A DNA stretch of 64,000 nucleotides from an uncultured Hyphomicrobiales bacterium (GCA_903878085.1 CAIRGJ010000024.1:1-64000), one strand, 5' to 3'. Shown: positions 29,986-39,423, numbered from the stretch's first letter. The notes: generated from the sequence alone by a model not told the origin. Made by a program: numbers and translations.

Positions 29986-31179
29986 ATGCCGTTTTCCAGC
30001 GCCTCTCAGGCGCTTTCACGCTTCACCGTCCTCGACCTCACCCGCGTCCGCTCCGGTCCGACCTGCGTGCGTCAGCTCGCCGATTGGGGCGCCAACGTCA
30101 TCAAGATCGAGACGCCGCCGCATCTGGAAAAAGGCGAGGGCCCGGGCGGCCCGCGCGAGAATGCCGACTTCCAGAACCTGCACCGCAACAAGCGCAGCAT
30201 CACGCTCGACCTGAAGTCGCCGGAAGGCCTCGCCGCCTTCAAGCGCCTGGTCGCGAAGGCCGACGTGGTGGTGGAGAATTTCCGTCCCGACGTGAAAGAC
30301 CGGCTCGGCATCAATTACGAGGACTTGAAGAAGATCAACAAGGGCATCGTGCTCGGCAGCATCTCCGGTTTCGGCCAGGACGGGCCTTACGCCAAGCGGC
30401 CGGGCTTCGACCAGATCGCGCAGGGCATGGGCGGACTGATGTCGATCACCGGCCTGCCGGGCCAGGGGCCGGTGCGTGTCGGCATCCCGATCGCCGATCT
30501 TTGCGCCGGGCTGTTCTGCGCCATCGGCATTTTGACGGCGCTGCTCGAACGTGACGTGTCCGGCGAAGGCCAGTGGGTCTCGACCTCGTTGCTGCAGGCG
30601 CAGATCTTCATGCTCGATTTCCAGGCGGCGCGCTGGCTGCAGATGCACGAAGTCGCCCAGCAGGCCGGCAACAATCATCCGACCAGCATTCCAACCGGCG
30701 TGTTCAAGACCAAAGACGGCCACATCAACATCGCCTCGACCGGCCAGAAGATGTGGGAGATCACGTGCCGGTCCATCGAGATGCCGGAGCTGATCGACCA
30801 TCCCGACTACAACAGCGGCGCGCAACGCTCGAAAAATCGCAATGCGCTCAATGCCCTGATCGAGGCCAAGACCGTTAGCAAGACCAGCGCCGAATGGATC
30901 GACATTTTCAACAAGGCTGGCGTGCCTTGCGGGCCGATCTACACGATCGACCAGACTTTCGCCGACGAGCAGGTCAAGCATCTCGGCATCGCCCAGGATG
31001 CGACCAAGCCGAACGGCGAGACGCAGACTTTCGTCGGGCAGCCGTTCAGGCTGTCGCGCACGCCGAGCAAGATCGTCGCGACACCGCCCGGACAGGGCCA
31101 GCACACCGACGAAGTGCTCAAGGAATTCGGCTTCGCCGACACTGAAATCGCCGCCTTGCATCAGGCCAAGGCAGTTTAA
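29986..31179 (+). CDS. CaiB/BaiF-family (class III) CoA-transferase
   Basis: A 397-residue class III CoA-transferase, which moves CoA between two acids through an Asp-bound intermediate. Seen: VLDLTRVRSGPTCVRQLADWGANVIKIE at the N-terminus (quoted in two parts in the family: LTRV.SGP and GADVIKIE), NKRSITLDLK, DVVVENFRPDV, GSISGFGQDGPY, and the likely catalytic Asp in RPGFDQIAQGMGG (about residue 141). ATG 29986 leads a co-directional run to 40930. Its partner 33 bp downstream is an enoyl-CoA hydratase, so the substrate acid is probably activated here before hydration or retro-aldol steps. Confidence 0.9.
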   Translation: MPFSSASQALSRFTVLDLTRVRSGPTCVRQLADWGANVIKIETPPHLEKGEGPGGPRENADFQNLHRNKRSITLDLKSPEGLAAFKRLVAKADVVVENFRPDVKDRLGINYEDLKKINKGIVLGSISGFGQDGPYAKRPGFDQIAQGMGGLMSITGLPGQGPVRVGIPIADLCAGLFCAIGILTALLERDVSGEGQWVSTSLLQAQIFMLDFQAARWLQMHEVAQQAGNNHPTSIPTGVFKTKDGHINIASTGQKMWEITCRSIEMPELIDHPDYNSGAQRSKNRNALNALIEAKTVSKTSAEWIDIFNKAGVPCGPIYTIDQTFADEQVKHLGIAQDATKPNGETQTFVGQPFRLSRTPSKIVATPPGQGQHTDEVLKEFGFADTEIAALHQAKAV

Positions 31180-31212
31180 CGAGACCCATCCGGCCGTCGG
31201 AAGGACCACGAC

Positions 31213-32013
31213 ATGAACATCATGACCAAGACCGACAAAATGCTGTCCCGCAAAGAGGGCAACGTCGGCTACCTGACCTTCAACAATCCCGAGCGCCACA
31301 ACGCGGTGTCGCTGGAAATGTGGGAGGCCGCCTCCGGCCATCTCGAGGATTTCAAGAACGACAAGAACATTCGCGTCGTGGTGCTGTCCGGCGCCGGCGG
31401 CAAGGCCTTCGTGTCGGGCGCCGACATTTCCAAGTTCGAGAGCGAGCGTTCCAGCAAGGAAGCCGTCGATCGCTACAACGTCGCGGTCGATGCCGCCAAC
31501 ACCGCGGTCTATGAATTCCCCAAGCCGACCATCGCCATGATCCAGGGTTATTGCATCGGCGGCGGCGTCGGCCTGGCGCTGTGCTGCGACATGCGCATCT
31601 GCTCGGACAATTCGAAATTCGGCGTGCCGGCCGCCAAGCTCGGCCTCGGCTATGCCTTCAAGGGCATCAAGAAGCTGGTCGATGTCGTCGGACCGTCCTT
31701 CGCCAAGGAAATCTTCTACACCGCGCGCCAGTTCACCGCCGCCGAGGCCGTGACAATGGGTCTGGTCAATCGGTCGATGCCGGTGGAAGAGTTGGAGAGC
31801 TACGTCAAGAATTACGCCGAGACCATCGGCGGCAATGCGCCTTTGACGGTCGATGCGGTCAAGTTCATTGTCGGCGAGGCGGTCAAGCAGGGCGCCGAGC
31901 GCGACCTGAAAAAGTGCGCCGACCTGGTGGCGGAATGCTTCGCCAGCGCCGATTATATCGAAGGCCGCAAGGCCTTTATGGAGAAGCGCAAGCCGGCATT
32001 TACTGGTAAGTAG
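31213..32013 (+). CDS. Enoyl-CoA hydratase/isomerase family protein
   Basis: A 266-residue crotonase-fold enzyme. Oxyanion-hole motifs are GKAFVSGADISKF (about 62-74) and QGYCIGGGVGLALCCD (about 111-126), followed by FGVPAAKLGLGYA (about 136). The position where classical hydratases carry a first Glu is occupied within IGGGVGL, and the second Glu position is within LGLGYAF, so it may be an isomerase, hydrolase or lyase rather than a plain hydratase. It follows the CoA-transferase by 33 bp and precedes the ABC importer ATPase gene. Confidence 0.88.
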   Translation: MNIMTKTDKMLSRKEGNVGYLTFNNPERHNAVSLEMWEAASGHLEDFKNDKNIRVVVLSGAGGKAFVSGADISKFESERSSKEAVDRYNVAVDAANTAVYEFPKPTIAMIQGYCIGGGVGLALCCDMRICSDNSKFGVPAAKLGLGYAFKGIKKLVDVVGPSFAKEIFYTARQFTAAEAVTMGLVNRSMPVEELESYVKNYAETIGGNAPLTVDAVKFIVGEAVKQGAERDLKKCADLVAECFASADYIEGRKAFMEKRKPAFTGK

Positions 32014-32082
32014 ACTGACTTCCTCGACCCAAAAAGGGCGAGGCCATAAAAAATAAAAAATCGAATATCCAGGGAGGATTGC

Positions 32083-33144
32083 GTGGCGTCGGTTGAGTTG
32101 AAGGGCCTGACCAAGCGATACGGCAGCGCGGCGGTGGTCGATCGTATTTCGCTGCACATCGAGCATGGCGATCTGGTCTGCTTGCTGGGTCCGTCCGGTT
32201 GCGGCAAGACCACCACGCTGCGGCTGATCGCCGGCTTCGTCGAGCCGAGCGAAGGCGAAATCTATGTCGGCGACAGGCTGATTTCTTCGCCCGCGCTCAC
32301 CGTGCCGCCCGAGCGGCGCAACATGTCGATGATCTTCCAGAGCTACGCGCTGTGGCCGCATATGACGGTGGCCGAGAACATCGTTTACGGCCTCAAGCTG
32401 CGCAAACTGGCGCGCGACGTCATCGCCAAGAAACTTGACGCTATTCTCACCACGACCCAGTTGGCGCCATTGGCGCAGCGTTATCCCGGCGAGCTATCCG
32501 GCGGTCAGCAGCAGCGCGTGGCGCTGGCCCGCGCGCTCATTGTCGAGCCGGAAACGCTCTTGCTCGACGAGCCGCTGTCGAACCTCGACGCCAACTTGCG
32601 CGAGGAAATGCGCTTCGAGGTGCGCCGGCTGCACGACGCCTATCGCTACACCACGGTCTACGTCACCCACGACCAGTCCGAGGCGATGACCACCGCCGAC
32701 CTGATCTGCGTCATGAACGGCGGCAAGATCGAACAGGCCGGTTCGCCGGAAGAAATCTACAACCGGCCGCGCTCGGAATTCGTCGCGCGCTTCATCGGCT
32801 CCAGCAACGTGCTCAAGGGCAAGGGCCTCGACGGCGGCCGCGTCGATTTCGCCGGCGTCGCGTTGCGCTGCACCGGCGAAGCGGTCGTGTCCGGCGCGAC
32901 GACAGCCGTGTCGGTCCGCCCGCACGACATCGCGCTTTCCGCCAAGCCGCCGCAACAGACCGAAAACGTCGTTCCGGCCATCGTGGTGCGGCAGGTCTTT
33001 CTCGGCGACAGCCGGGACTATATGGTTGAGGCCAAGGACGGCACGCAACTGCGCACGCTCACCGCGGCCGAAGAAAACATTCCGCAAGGCAGCAATGTCT
33101 GGCTGCATTTACCGCCCGAGCGGTGCCGCGCGCTGCTTGGTTAG
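32083..33144 (+). CDS. ABC transporter ATP-binding protein (FbpC/PotA type)
   Basis: A 353-residue importer ATPase. Walker A GPSGCGKTTTLRL at about 36-48, Q-loop IFQSYALWPHM, signature LSGGQQQRVALARAL at about 139, Walker B LLLDEPLSNLDA at about 159 and H-loop YVTHDQSEAM. The C-terminal TOBE-type regulatory domain covers about 240-353. Start is GTG 32083 behind a strong AGGGAGG site. It belongs with the two binding proteins and the fused permease that follow, a polyamine/iron/2-aminoethylphosphonate-type importer. Confidence 0.93.
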   Translation: MASVELKGLTKRYGSAAVVDRISLHIEHGDLVCLLGPSGCGKTTTLRLIAGFVEPSEGEIYVGDRLISSPALTVPPERRNMSMIFQSYALWPHMTVAENIVYGLKLRKLARDVIAKKLDAILTTTQLAPLAQRYPGELSGGQQQRVALARALIVEPETLLLDEPLSNLDANLREEMRFEVRRLHDAYRYTTVYVTHDQSEAMTTADLICVMNGGKIEQAGSPEEIYNRPRSEFVARFIGSSNVLKGKGLDGGRVDFAGVALRCTGEAVVSGATTAVSVRPHDIALSAKPPQQTENVVPAIVVRQVFLGDSRDYMVEAKDGTQLRTLTAAEENIPQGSNVWLHLPPERCRALLG

Positions 33145-33240
33145 TCTGCTTAGTTAGTCTGTTTGGCGAGACGGTTTGCATAATAAGAAACGGCAAGATT
33201 TCGCGGGGGCGAAACAACAAAGGGCAACGGAGGGTACGCG

Positions 33241-34308
33241 ATGACAAAGCCGAAAATTTCACGCCGCGACGTATTGATCGGTTCGAGCGCGCTGGCCGTG
33301 GGCGCCACCTTCGCCACGCGCGTGTTGTCGGCGTCGCCGCCGGCCACTGAAATCACACCGGCGCTGATCGAGGCGGCGAAAAAAGAAGGCAAGGTGATCT
33401 GGTACACCTCGGTCGACTTGCCGCTTGCCGAGAAGGTCGCGAAAGCGTTCGAGGCGAAATTTCCCGGCGTTGCGGTGCGCGTCGAACGCTCCGGCGCCGA
33501 GCGCGTGTTCCAGCGCATCGGCCAGGAGAACGCCAGCAACATTCACGCTGTCGACGTCGTCAATTCATCGGACGCCGCGCATTCGATCGTGTGGAAGAAG
33601 GCCAATCTGCTCGAAGCCTTCGTCCCCGAGGACGTCGCCAAGTTCTATCCGGTCGAGCACAAGGATCCGGACGGCATGTTCGCCAGCTTCCGCGTCTGGG
33701 TGTCGATTATCGCCTACAACACCGACCTGGTGAAAAAGGAAGACGCGCCGAAGAGCTTCGCCGATCTGCTCGATCCGAAGTGGAAGAACAAGATCGTCAA
33801 GGCGCATCCCGGCTACAGCGGCACCATCATGACCGCGACCTTCCAGATGGCCCGCGACCTCGGCTGGGGCTACTTCGAGAAGCTGGCGGCGCAGAACGTC
33901 ATGCAAGTGCAATCGTCGGCCGACCCGCCGAAGCGCCTGGCGCTCGGCGAGCGCGCGGTGATGGCCGACGGCAACGAGTACAATATCTTCGAGATCAGCG
34001 AGAAGGGCGGACCGGTCGCGCCGGTCTACGCCACCGAAGGCTCGCCGCTGATCGTCGGCCCGACTGCGATGTTTAAGACGGCGCCGAATCCGAATGCCGC
34101 CAAGCTGTTCACCGCCTACAGCTTCACGCAGGAATGCCAGCAGCTCATCATCAATGTCGGCGGCCTGCGCTCGGTACATCCGCAGACCAAGGACAAGCCC
34201 GGCCGTACGCCCTTCAAGGACATCAAGGTGATGAAGGACGATCCCGCCGGCGTCGAAGCCACCAGCGACGAGATCAAGCAGAAGTACAGCAAGATCTTCA
34301 AGGTCTAA
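33241..34308 (+). CDS. ABC extracellular solute-binding protein 1 (FbpA/AfuA type), Tat signal
   Basis: A 355-residue periplasmic binding protein. The signal has the twin-arginine motif ISRRDVLIGS (residues 6-15), then a hydrophobic stretch. The mature part shows LIEAAKKEGKVIWYTSVDLP, FEAKFPGVAVRVERSGAERV, FADLLDPKWKNKIVKAHPGY and TAPNPNAAKLFTAYSF, the type-2 fold used for Fe(III), thiamine or phosphonate ligands. It is followed directly by a paralogue of the same length that shares long identical stretches. The Tyr pair that binds Fe(III) in FbpA is not evident, so the ligand may be organic. Confidence 0.9.
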   Translation: MTKPKISRRDVLIGSSALAVGATFATRVLSASPPATEITPALIEAAKKEGKVIWYTSVDLPLAEKVAKAFEAKFPGVAVRVERSGAERVFQRIGQENASNIHAVDVVNSSDAAHSIVWKKANLLEAFVPEDVAKFYPVEHKDPDGMFASFRVWVSIIAYNTDLVKKEDAPKSFADLLDPKWKNKIVKAHPGYSGTIMTATFQMARDLGWGYFEKLAAQNVMQVQSSADPPKRLALGERAVMADGNEYNIFEISEKGGPVAPVYATEGSPLIVGPTAMFKTAPNPNAAKLFTAYSFTQECQQLIINVGGLRSVHPQTKDKPGRTPFKDIKVMKDDPAGVEATSDEIKQKYSKIFKV

Positions 34309-34356
34309 GCCAAACGCGCATCTCAGGGTGACGGCGCAAGCCGGGAGGAGAACGCC

Positions 34357-35424
34357 ATGCGAAAAACGACGTTCAGTCGGCGCGATGTGCTCAAGGGCTC
34401 GACCGCGCTCGCGGTCGGAACCGTCTTTGCCGAGCCAGCCCGCGCCGCGCCGCCGCCTGCGGAAGCGATCACGCCGGCGCTGATCGAGGCGGCCAAGAAA
34501 GAAGCCAAGGTCGTGTTCTACACGGCCATGGATCTGGCGTTCGCCGAGCGCCTCGGCCGCTCGTTCGAAACGAGGTTTCCGGGCATCGCTGTGCGTGTCG
34601 AGCGATCGGGCGCCGAGCGCGTGTTCCAGCGTCTCGGCCAAGAATATGCCAGCAACATTCACTCGGTCGACGTCGTCAACACCGCCGATCAAGCCCACGT
34701 TATCTTGTGGAAGCGCAACGGCTGGCTCGCGCAATATCTGCCCGAGGAAGTGGTCAAGTATTACGACAAGAAATACTACGACCCCGAGGGCTTCGAGCTG
34801 GTGACGCGCGTCCTGGTCTCGCCCTTCGGCATCAACACCAATTTGGTGAAGATGGAAGATGCGCCGAAGAGCTTTGCCGATCTGCTCGATCCGAAATGGT
34901 TCGGCAAGATGGTGAAGGCGCATCCCGCCTACAGCGGCACCATCATGAACGCGACCTTCCAGATCGCGCGCGATCTCGGTTGGGGTTATTTCGAGAAGCT
35001 CGCCAAGCAGAACATCATGCAGGTGCAATCGGCGACCGACACGCCCAAGCGAATTGCCCTTGGCGAGCGTGCCATCATGATCGACGGCGCCGGCTATCTG
35101 GTCATCCGCGCCAAGGAGGAAGGCCAGCCGGTCGACGTCATTTATCCGTCCGAGGGCACGCCGCTCGCCACCAGCCCGAGCGCTCTGATGAAGGCCGCTC
35201 CTAACCCGAATGCGGCGAAGCTGTTCCATAACTGGATGCATTCGCGCGAGGGGCAGCAGATTCTGATTGATTTCGCCCGCCAGTATTCACCCCACGCCCA
35301 GGCCGTCGAAAAGCCGGGCGTGCGCAAACTCGCCGACATCAAGCTGATGAAGGAAGATCCCGAAGGCGTCGAGAAGTCGGCCGACGAGGTCAAACGCCGC
35401 TACACGGAAATCTTCAAAGTCTAG
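34357..35424 (+). CDS. ABC extracellular solute-binding protein 2, tandem paralogue, Tat signal
   Basis: A 355-residue paralogue of the preceding gene, 48 bp downstream, with twin-arginine motif FSRRDVLKGST. Shared blocks include ITPALIEAAKKE, RVERSGAERVFQR, EDAPKSFADLLDPKW, SGTIM.ATFQ, ARDLGWGYFEKLA and the C-terminal EIFKV/KIFKV. Differences cluster in the middle (YYDKKYYDPEGFELVTRVLV) and in the loop near residue 250, where the ligand would contact the cleft. This suggests duplication followed by change of ligand preference, both serving the same permease. Confidence 0.9.
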   Translation: MRKTTFSRRDVLKGSTALAVGTVFAEPARAAPPPAEAITPALIEAAKKEAKVVFYTAMDLAFAERLGRSFETRFPGIAVRVERSGAERVFQRLGQEYASNIHSVDVVNTADQAHVILWKRNGWLAQYLPEEVVKYYDKKYYDPEGFELVTRVLVSPFGINTNLVKMEDAPKSFADLLDPKWFGKMVKAHPAYSGTIMNATFQIARDLGWGYFEKLAKQNIMQVQSATDTPKRIALGERAIMIDGAGYLVIRAKEEGQPVDVIYPSEGTPLATSPSALMKAAPNPNAAKLFHNWMHSREGQQILIDFARQYSPHAQAVEKPGVRKLADIKLMKEDPEGVEKSADEVKRRYTEIFKV

Positions 35425-35491
35425 TGCCCACTTCAGCTGACGCTGCGCCAGCCGCTGCCGTCTCAACAAGCGTAATTTCAAGGTCAGACCG

Positions 35492-37207
35492 GTGACAATC
35501 GCCATACCAGCCACACAGCCGCCGCGAAAATACGGCATCGATTTCACCAAGCCGGTGCTCTACGGCTTCGCCGCGGTGCTGTGCGTGCTGATCGTGCTGC
35601 CGCTGTCGTGGCTGTTCCTCTACAGCCTGACCGATTCAAAGGGCGCGCTGACGCTGGCGAACTTCTACCGGCTGTTCACTGAATCCTCGTTCTACGATCC
35701 ACTGGTCACTACCTTCATCATCGCCACGACGTCGGCCATCGTCTGCTGCGCGGTGGCGGCGCCGATGGGCTGGCTGGTGGCGCGCACCGATCTGCCGTTT
35801 TCCGGCGTGATCCGCGCGCTGGTGACGGCGTCGTTCGTGACGCCGCCGTTCCTCGGCGCGATCGCCTGGGAATTGTTGGCGGCTCCGAACAGCGGTCTGC
35901 TCAACAAGATTTTCCGGGGCATCACCGGCGCCGAGCCGGACGTGCATCTGTTCAATATCTACACCATCCAGGGCATCATCTTCGTGATCTCCTGCTACAC
36001 GTTCCCTTATGTGTTCGTGCTGGTCGCCAATTCGCTCGACCGCACGCCGGGTGAACTGGAAGACGCTTCCTCGATTCTCGGCGGCGGTCGCTGGTACACC
36101 GCGCGGCGCATCACCATTCCGCTGGTGCTGCCGGCGCTGCTGGCCGGCGCGCTGGTCGCGTTCCTGCAGGCGATGACGCTGTTCGGCTCGCCGGCGATTT
36201 TGGCGCTGCCGGCCGGCTTCCACACCATGACGACCAAGATATGGAGCCTGTTCCAGTATCCGCCGAAGCCCGAACTTGCCGCCGCGGCCTCGCTGCCTCT
36301 GCTGGTCTTGACGGTGTTCCTGCTGCGCGCCGAGCACATGATCCTTGGCCGCCGCGGCTATTCGGTGGTCGGCGGCAAATACGGCGCGCCGCGGCTGATT
36401 CCGCTGCATAGTTGGCGCTGGGTGGCCTTCATCATTTGCCTGCTGGTGCTGATGCTGCCGGTGTTCCTGCCTTACATGGCGCTGTTCAACGCCGCCTTCT
36501 CGCCCGTCGCCACCACATTCCTGACCTTCAAGAACGCCACGCTGCACAACATCCAGTTCGTGCTGTTCGACCTGTCGGCGGCGTCGCTGGCCCTGAAAAA
36601 CACGGTTATCCTCGGAACCGCGACCGCGACCATCGGCACCATGATCGCGGTGGTGATCGCCTATGTCACCGCGCGCCGGGCTGTGACCGGCTGGCGCGTG
36701 CTCGGTTTTCTCGCCACCGCGCCGATCGCCATTCCCGGCATCGTGCTTGGCGTCGGCCTGTTCCTGAGCTACACAAGGCCGCCCTTCGTGCTGTACGGCA
36801 CACTGTGGATCCTGCTGATCGCCTTCGTCACCATCGCGCTGCCGTCGGCCTATCAGCAACTGCAGGCGGCGTTTCGCACCATCCATCCCGAACTCGAAGA
36901 CGCCAGCCGCATTCTCGGCGCGACCAGGCTACGCTCGCTGTGGGAAATCACCGCGCCGCTGCTGCGCACCGGTGTGATCGCGACCTGGTGCTTCATCTTC
37001 GTCGGTGTGATGCGCGAATTGTCGGCGGCGATCATTCTGTTCACCTCGGAAACCAAGGTGATCTCGGTGCTGATCTACGATCTCAACGAGAGCGGCGATC
37101 TCGGCGCCATTTCGGTGATCGGCATCGGCATGCTGTTGATCACCTTTGCGGTGGTGACGGCGGTCAACCGCATTCCCGGCTTCGGCAACGTGCGCTTCCG
37201 AAACTAA
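35492..37207 (+). CDS. ABC transporter permease, two fused membrane domains (FbpB type)
   Basis: A 571-residue inner-membrane protein with two BPD_transp_1 units in one chain. EAA-type loops that dock on the ATPase are at about residue 190 (LEDASSILGGGRWYTARRI) and about 470 (LEDASRILGATRLRSLWEI). About twelve hydrophobic segments are visible. Start is GTG 35492 behind AAGG. A single fused permease with one ATPase and a type-2 binding protein is the Fbp/Sfu layout. The stop codon is followed immediately by a 49-bp repeat. Confidence 0.92.
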   Translation: MTIAIPATQPPRKYGIDFTKPVLYGFAAVLCVLIVLPLSWLFLYSLTDSKGALTLANFYRLFTESSFYDPLVTTFIIATTSAIVCCAVAAPMGWLVARTDLPFSGVIRALVTASFVTPPFLGAIAWELLAAPNSGLLNKIFRGITGAEPDVHLFNIYTIQGIIFVISCYTFPYVFVLVANSLDRTPGELEDASSILGGGRWYTARRITIPLVLPALLAGALVAFLQAMTLFGSPAILALPAGFHTMTTKIWSLFQYPPKPELAAAASLPLLVLTVFLLRAEHMILGRRGYSVVGGKYGAPRLIPLHSWRWVAFIICLLVLMLPVFLPYMALFNAAFSPVATTFLTFKNATLHNIQFVLFDLSAASLALKNTVILGTATATIGTMIAVVIAYVTARRAVTGWRVLGFLATAPIAIPGIVLGVGLFLSYTRPPFVLYGTLWILLIAFVTIALPSAYQQLQAAFRTIHPELEDASRILGATRLRSLWEITAPLLRTGVIATWCFIFVGVMRELSAAIILFTSETKVISVLIYDLNESGDLGAISVIGIGMLLITFAVVTAVNRIPGFGNVRFRN

Positions 37208-37256
37208 GCGCATGATCCCGAAAAGTGGGAACCGGTTTTCGGAAAAGATCATGCGC
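37208..37256 (+). repeat. 49-bp palindromic repeat, copy 2
   Basis: Starts gcgcatgatcccgaaaagtg, continues with the ggaaccggttttcgg centre and ends gatcatgcgc. It is nearly identical to the copies at 28152-28200 (inverted) and 61340-61388. It starts one base after the permease stop codon and ends about 24 bp before the MmgE/PrpD start, so it sits inside an apparent operon as a hairpin spacer. Confidence 0.85.
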
Positions 37257-37279
37257 AATTGAAAAGTAAGATCAAGATT

Positions 37280-38653
37280 ATGGATGCTCAACTTCCGGCG
37301 ACGTCGATTGCGCAGCTTTTGGCCGATCATATCGTGGCGCTCAAACCCGCGGCGCTGCCGCCGGCGGTCAAGCAGAAATGCGAAGACCTCTTGATCGACG
37401 TGGCCGGGCTCTGCGTCACCGCGCGCAACGAGGACTATGTCACCAGCGCGCTGGCCGGCTGCGACGATGACGGCCCCTGCACCGCGATCGGCCATGCGCG
37501 CACGCTGAGCGCGGCGAGCGCCGCCTTCGTCAACGGCACCGCCTGCCACGGCGAGGATTTCGACGACACCTTCGAAGGCGGCCCGGTGCATGCCGGCGCG
37601 GTGATTGTGCCGGCGGTGCTGGCGGCCTGCGAACGCCACAATCCGGATGGCCAGGCGGCGATGCTCGGCATCGCGGTCGGCACCGAAGTGATGTGCCGGC
37701 TGAGCACCGTCGTGCCGAAAGCCACGCACAAGGCCGGTTTTCATCCGACTGCGATTTACGGCACCATGGGCGCCGCCGCCGGTGTCGGCATCGCGCTCGG
37801 TCTCAACGCCAAGCAGATCGTCGATGCGCTCGGCATCGCCGGCAGCATGGCCTCCGGCATCATCGAGTATCTGGCGGAAGGCGCCTGGACCAAGCGCATG
37901 CATCCGGGCTGGGCGGCGCAATCCGGCATCCGCGCCGCGCTCTTGGCGCGCGCCGGCTTTTCCGGGCCGCGCACGGTGTTCGAGGGCGTGCACGGGCTGT
38001 TCCACGGCTTCGCCCACACCATCAAGGGCAACTACGAAGCCGTCACCGGCGACTTTGGTGCGCGCTGGGTCACCGAGACGCTGGCGTTCAAGCCCTATCC
38101 GTGCGGCACCATGGCGCATCCTTACATCGATTGCGCCAAGCGCCTTGCCGCGCGTGGCATCAAGGCGGCAAACATCAAGGAAATGGTCTGCGAGGTCGCG
38201 GAAGGCACCGTGCACCGGCTGTGGGAGCCGCTCGCCGCCAAGCAGCGTCCGCCGAACGGCTATGCGGCGAAATTCGCCACGCCCTTCATCCTCGCCACCG
38301 GCTTCGTGAAGGGTGGCGTCGGCTTGGGCGACTTCACGGCGGAGGCGGTGCGCGATCCGGACGTCCTGGCGCTCGCCGCCAAGGTCCGTTACGTGATCGA
38401 TCCGGATAACCCTTATCCGAACGCCTTCACCGGCCACATCCGCGTGTTCATGACCGACGGGCAGGTTTTCGAAGACCGCCAGCCGCATTTCCGTGGCGGC
38501 GCCAACGAGCCGCTGACGCGCGCTGACATTGAAGAGAAATTCACGCTCAACGCCCGTCACGGCGGCTGGGACGACAAGCGCAGCACTGCCGCGCTGAAGC
38601 TGCTGTCGACGCTTTATGGCGGTAAAGTCGATCTGGCGCCATTCCGGGGATAA
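37280..38653 (+). CDS. MmgE/PrpD-family protein
   Basis: A 457-residue member of the MmgE/PrpD family, which includes 2-methylcitrate dehydratase, cis-aconitate decarboxylase and iminodisuccinate epimerase. Characteristic stretches: NGTACHGEDFDDTFEGGPVHA (two blocks around residues 92-110), THKAGFHPTAIYGTMGAAA (about 154), KRMHPGWAAQSGI (about 206) and FKPYPCGTMAHPYID (about 272). Length is normal. ATG 37280 (MDAQLP) is preferred over a TTG at 37259 that lies against the repeat. In this run it may dehydrate, isomerise or decarboxylate the imported acid. Confidence 0.88.
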   Translation: MDAQLPATSIAQLLADHIVALKPAALPPAVKQKCEDLLIDVAGLCVTARNEDYVTSALAGCDDDGPCTAIGHARTLSAASAAFVNGTACHGEDFDDTFEGGPVHAGAVIVPAVLAACERHNPDGQAAMLGIAVGTEVMCRLSTVVPKATHKAGFHPTAIYGTMGAAAGVGIALGLNAKQIVDALGIAGSMASGIIEYLAEGAWTKRMHPGWAAQSGIRAALLARAGFSGPRTVFEGVHGLFHGFAHTIKGNYEAVTGDFGARWVTETLAFKPYPCGTMAHPYIDCAKRLAARGIKAANIKEMVCEVAEGTVHRLWEPLAAKQRPPNGYAAKFATPFILATGFVKGGVGLGDFTAEAVRDPDVLALAAKVRYVIDPDNPYPNAFTGHIRVFMTDGQVFEDRQPHFRGGANEPLTRADIEEKFTLNARHGGWDDKRSTAALKLLSTLYGGKVDLAPFRG

Positions 38654-38655
38654 AC

Positions 38656-39423
38656 ATGACAGACAACAACCAGCTCGGCGACGAGCTTAAAGGCAAAGTC
38701 GCCATCGTCACCGGCGCCGGGCGCAATATCGGCCGCGCCATCGCGATGCAATTGGCGCAAGCCGGCGCCGCGGTGGTCGTCAACGTGAAGTCGAACAAGG
38801 CCGAGGCCGACGCCGTCGTGGCGGAGATCGAAAAAGCCGGCGGTCAAGCGCTGGCGGTGCTCGGCGATGTTGCCGCCGCCGCCGCGATGAACGCGCTCGC
38901 CAACGCCGCGGTGAAGAAATTCGGCCGCATCGATTGCCTAGTCAACAACGCCTCGCTGCGGCGCGAGAACTCGATCGTCGATATGAGTTACGACGAGTGG
39001 CGCGAGGTGATGAACGTCACGCTCGACTCCGCGTTTCATGGCGTGAAGGCCTGCCTGCCGGCGCTGATGAAGCAGGGCGGCACCATCATCAATATCGGTG
39101 GCATGAGCGCGCATATCGGCTCCAAAGGCCGCAGTCATGTCATGACCGCCAAGGCCGGCCTCGTCGGCTTCACCCGCGGTCTGGCGCACGATCTGGCCGC
39201 CTTGCACATCACCGCCAATTGCGTGGTACCGGGCGCGATCGACACGGCGCGGCCGGGCACCTCGCAGAAGCCCGCGCATCATCTCACGCATGGCACCATT
39301 ACCGGCGAGCGCGGCAAGCCCTATGACGTCGCCGCCATGGTGCGGCTTCTGTGCGGGCCGGGCGGACGTTTTGTCACCGGCCAGACCATCCATATCAATG
39401 GCGGGGCCTATCACGGCGTCTAG
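38656..39423 (+). CDS. SDR-family protein lacking the catalytic Tyr
   Basis: A 255-residue Rossmann-fold short-chain dehydrogenase-like protein. The cofactor motif TGAGRNIGRAIA (about 19-30) and NNAS (about 96) are normal, and a Ser is present in NIGGMSA (about 149). The YxxxK motif is not: the sequence reads HVMTAKAG, so the Tyr position (four before Lys) is Val. The C-terminal GGRFVTGQTIHINGG is typical. It starts 2 bp after the MmgE/PrpD stop, so coupling is likely. Loss of Tyr suggests altered chemistry, such as a non-redox isomerase or binding role, although similar AK-motif SDRs exist in databases from memory. Confidence 0.87.
   Translation: MTDNNQLGDELKGKVAIVTGAGRNIGRAIAMQLAQAGAAVVVNVKSNKAEADAVVAEIEKAGGQALAVLGDVAAAAAMNALANAAVKKFGRIDCLVNNASLRRENSIVDMSYDEWREVMNVTLDSAFHGVKACLPALMKQGGTIINIGGMSAHIGSKGRSHVMTAKAGLVGFTRGLAHDLAALHITANCVVPGAIDTARPGTSQKPAHHLTHGTITGERGKPYDVAAMVRLLCGPGGRFVTGQTIHINGGAYHGV

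Noticed and set aside
30016-32361. A 781-codon open frame on the minus strand opposite the CoA-transferase and enoyl-CoA hydratase genes
   Set aside because: It is a by-product of high GC codon use; its product is His/Arg/Asp-rich with no domain, while both plus-strand genes have full family motifs.
36929-38560. A 543-codon minus-strand frame opposite the MmgE/PrpD gene
   Set aside because: Low-complexity antisense translation with no recognisable motif; the plus-strand protein is complete and coupled to the next gene.
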